Source: Priestia aryabhattai (GTDB taxonomy: Bacteria > Bacillota > Bacilli > Bacillales > Bacillaceae_H). From it: 21,799 nt of DNA. The translations under genes were made by a program, and so were the position numbers. Location: NCBI RefSeq assembly GCF_023715685.1, contig NZ_JAMBOQ010000018.1, positions 1 to 21,799 of the forward strand, given 5' to 3'. Positions 21,382 to 21,799 of this stretch are shown here, one piece after another. The notes below the pieces were generated by a model. That model searched no databases, had not been told where the DNA came from, and worked only from the letters and a program-made list of their open reading frames with translations. Positions within the stretch are counted from its first letter, which is position 1. Every line of letters begins with the position of its first letter.

Positions 21382-21403
21382 TTATGCAACTTCTTTTGCG
21401 TAA
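21382..21403. promoter_or_regulatory. Transfer operator site 6
   Basis: TTATGCAACTT followed by CTTTTGCGTAA keeps the TGCA-8-TGCG spacing of the other sites, and TGC(A/G)-ACTT-like halves recur directly. It lies between the -10 and the ribosome site of the 59-codon gene. Confidence 0.65.
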
Positions 21404-21407
21404 CTTC

Positions 21408-21436
21408 ATTTTACAACTCTTTACACTGGAAAACAA
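21408..21436 (-). promoter_or_regulatory. Promoter of the 59-codon HTH gene
   Basis: On the minus strand TTGTTT (21431-21436), 17 bases, TAAAAT (21408-21413). The operator follows directly. Confidence 0.7.
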
Positions 21437-21526
21437 GAGATAACTAGAAAACTATAGAAAAAAATAATCAACCATCCCCCAAACCCCCGCCAATCATGGC
21501 CGGGGGCTTCCCTCGGCGGTAGCCAG

Positions 21527-21546
21527 GAACAAACAGTTGTTTGTTC
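21527..21546. other. 20-bp dyad GAACAAACA-GT-TGTTTGTTC
   Basis: Nine-base perfect arms around a central GT. The geometry (perfect arms, two-base centre) matches the palindrome at the recombinase promoter but the sequence differs. Operator or recombination site; unassigned. Confidence 0.55.
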
Positions 21547-21672
21547 AGAGCAAGAGGGTTTTGGATAGATAGCTAGTCAATTCCTTAATGCTCACAAGGG
21601 AAAAGCGCCCTTGCTCCGCTTACCATTGACAAGCGCGGTATTTCTCCCACTCCTTAGAACGTAGCAAAGGGC

Positions 21673-21799
21673 AAAGTTTTAAAAGGTGCTGCTGATCCGC
21701 TGCTTATTTGAGGAAAACTATAAATCTGATCACATGCCTCCCGAAACTCCCATTTCCTATTCCCTAACAGCTAAATGTTTTTCCCTCGCGCGTAGGTGC
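21673..21799. repeat. Terminal direct repeat, right copy (circular overlap)
   Basis: Exact second copy of bases 1-127. It should be trimmed before counting genes or repeats: the TTCCCTAACAGCT copy at 21760-21772 is the same site as 88-100. Confidence 0.95.

Larger units (their letters stand above)
21370..21672. other. Gene-free region up to the circle junction
   Basis: Besides the promoter and operator of the HTH gene it holds a GC-rich imperfect hairpin, CCCCCGCC with GGCCGGGGG (21484-21506), the 20-bp dyad at 21527-21546, and CAAGGG/CCCTTG around seven bases near 21596-21614. No gene is visible. On the circle it continues into 1-599, giving about 900 non-coding bases. Confidence 0.7.

Noticed and set aside
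1..21799. Linear plasmid or phage with terminal direct repeats
   Set aside because: The 127-base length equals a common assembly k-mer, and no telomere protein, terminase, capsid or other phage structural gene is present.

Overview
The window is one complete small conjugative plasmid from a low-GC Gram-positive host, most likely a Bacillus/Priestia-type member of the Bacillaceae. Bases 1-127 are repeated exactly at 21673-21799. This is the signature of a circular contig closed with a 127-base overlap, so the real molecule is about 21,672 bp. The host is inferred from the AT-rich sequence, strong AGGAGG-type ribosome sites, TTG/GTG starts, and protein types: a CwlT-like two-domain wall hydrolase, a MobL-like relaxase, and a MerR-like coiled-coil protein typical of Bacillus plasmids. 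No antibiotic, metal, toxin or metabolic cargo gene was recognised.

Transfer half (about 0.6-11.2 kb). Two divergent operons leave a control region at 7022-7472. The leftward operon encodes the mating channel: small HTH protein, VirB2-like and VirB6-like membrane proteins, VirB3/TcpE-like protein, VirB4 ATPase, VirB8/TcpC-like protein, VirB1/CwlT-like wall hydrolase and a last small unknown protein. The rightward operon encodes a ribbon-helix-helix relaxosome protein, a small unknown protein, a MobL-like HUH relaxase and the VirD4/TraG coupling ATPase. The control region holds a candidate oriT. A 20-bp dyad of the form TATGCAACTT/AAGTTGCATA recurs on the transfer promoters and on a distant 59-codon HTH gene, which suggests one transfer regulon.

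Accessory and maintenance part (11.2-16.8 kb). This part has a two-TM membrane protein, a small HTH gene whose ribosome site lies in a perfect hairpin, a serine recombinase with a palindrome over its promoter, and a divergent MerR-HTH/coiled-coil protein that looks like a single-protein partition factor. A leftward operon of six small unknown proteins follows, including a tandem paralogous pair.

Replication part (16.8-21.2 kb). A leftward set of genes encodes an XRE-type regulator, a CHC2 zinc-finger primase-like protein without a TOPRIM domain, and a DUF927-type helicase/ATPase. Just downstream lies an iteron origin: about 15 copies of GGTAACACC in both orientations around AT-rich DNA. No classical Rep initiator is visible. 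A rightward promoter and terminator inside the primase leader predict a roughly 97-nt antisense RNA over the primase start, a plausible copy-number control.

The most unexplained DNA lies between 20336 and 21189 and, across the circle junction, between 21370 and 599. The first has two 101/103-bp tandem units that fold into hairpins with TTTGGACG in the loop and T-runs after the stem. The second has 11-bp GACAGTGAGTC repeats, dyads and GC-rich hairpins but no gene.
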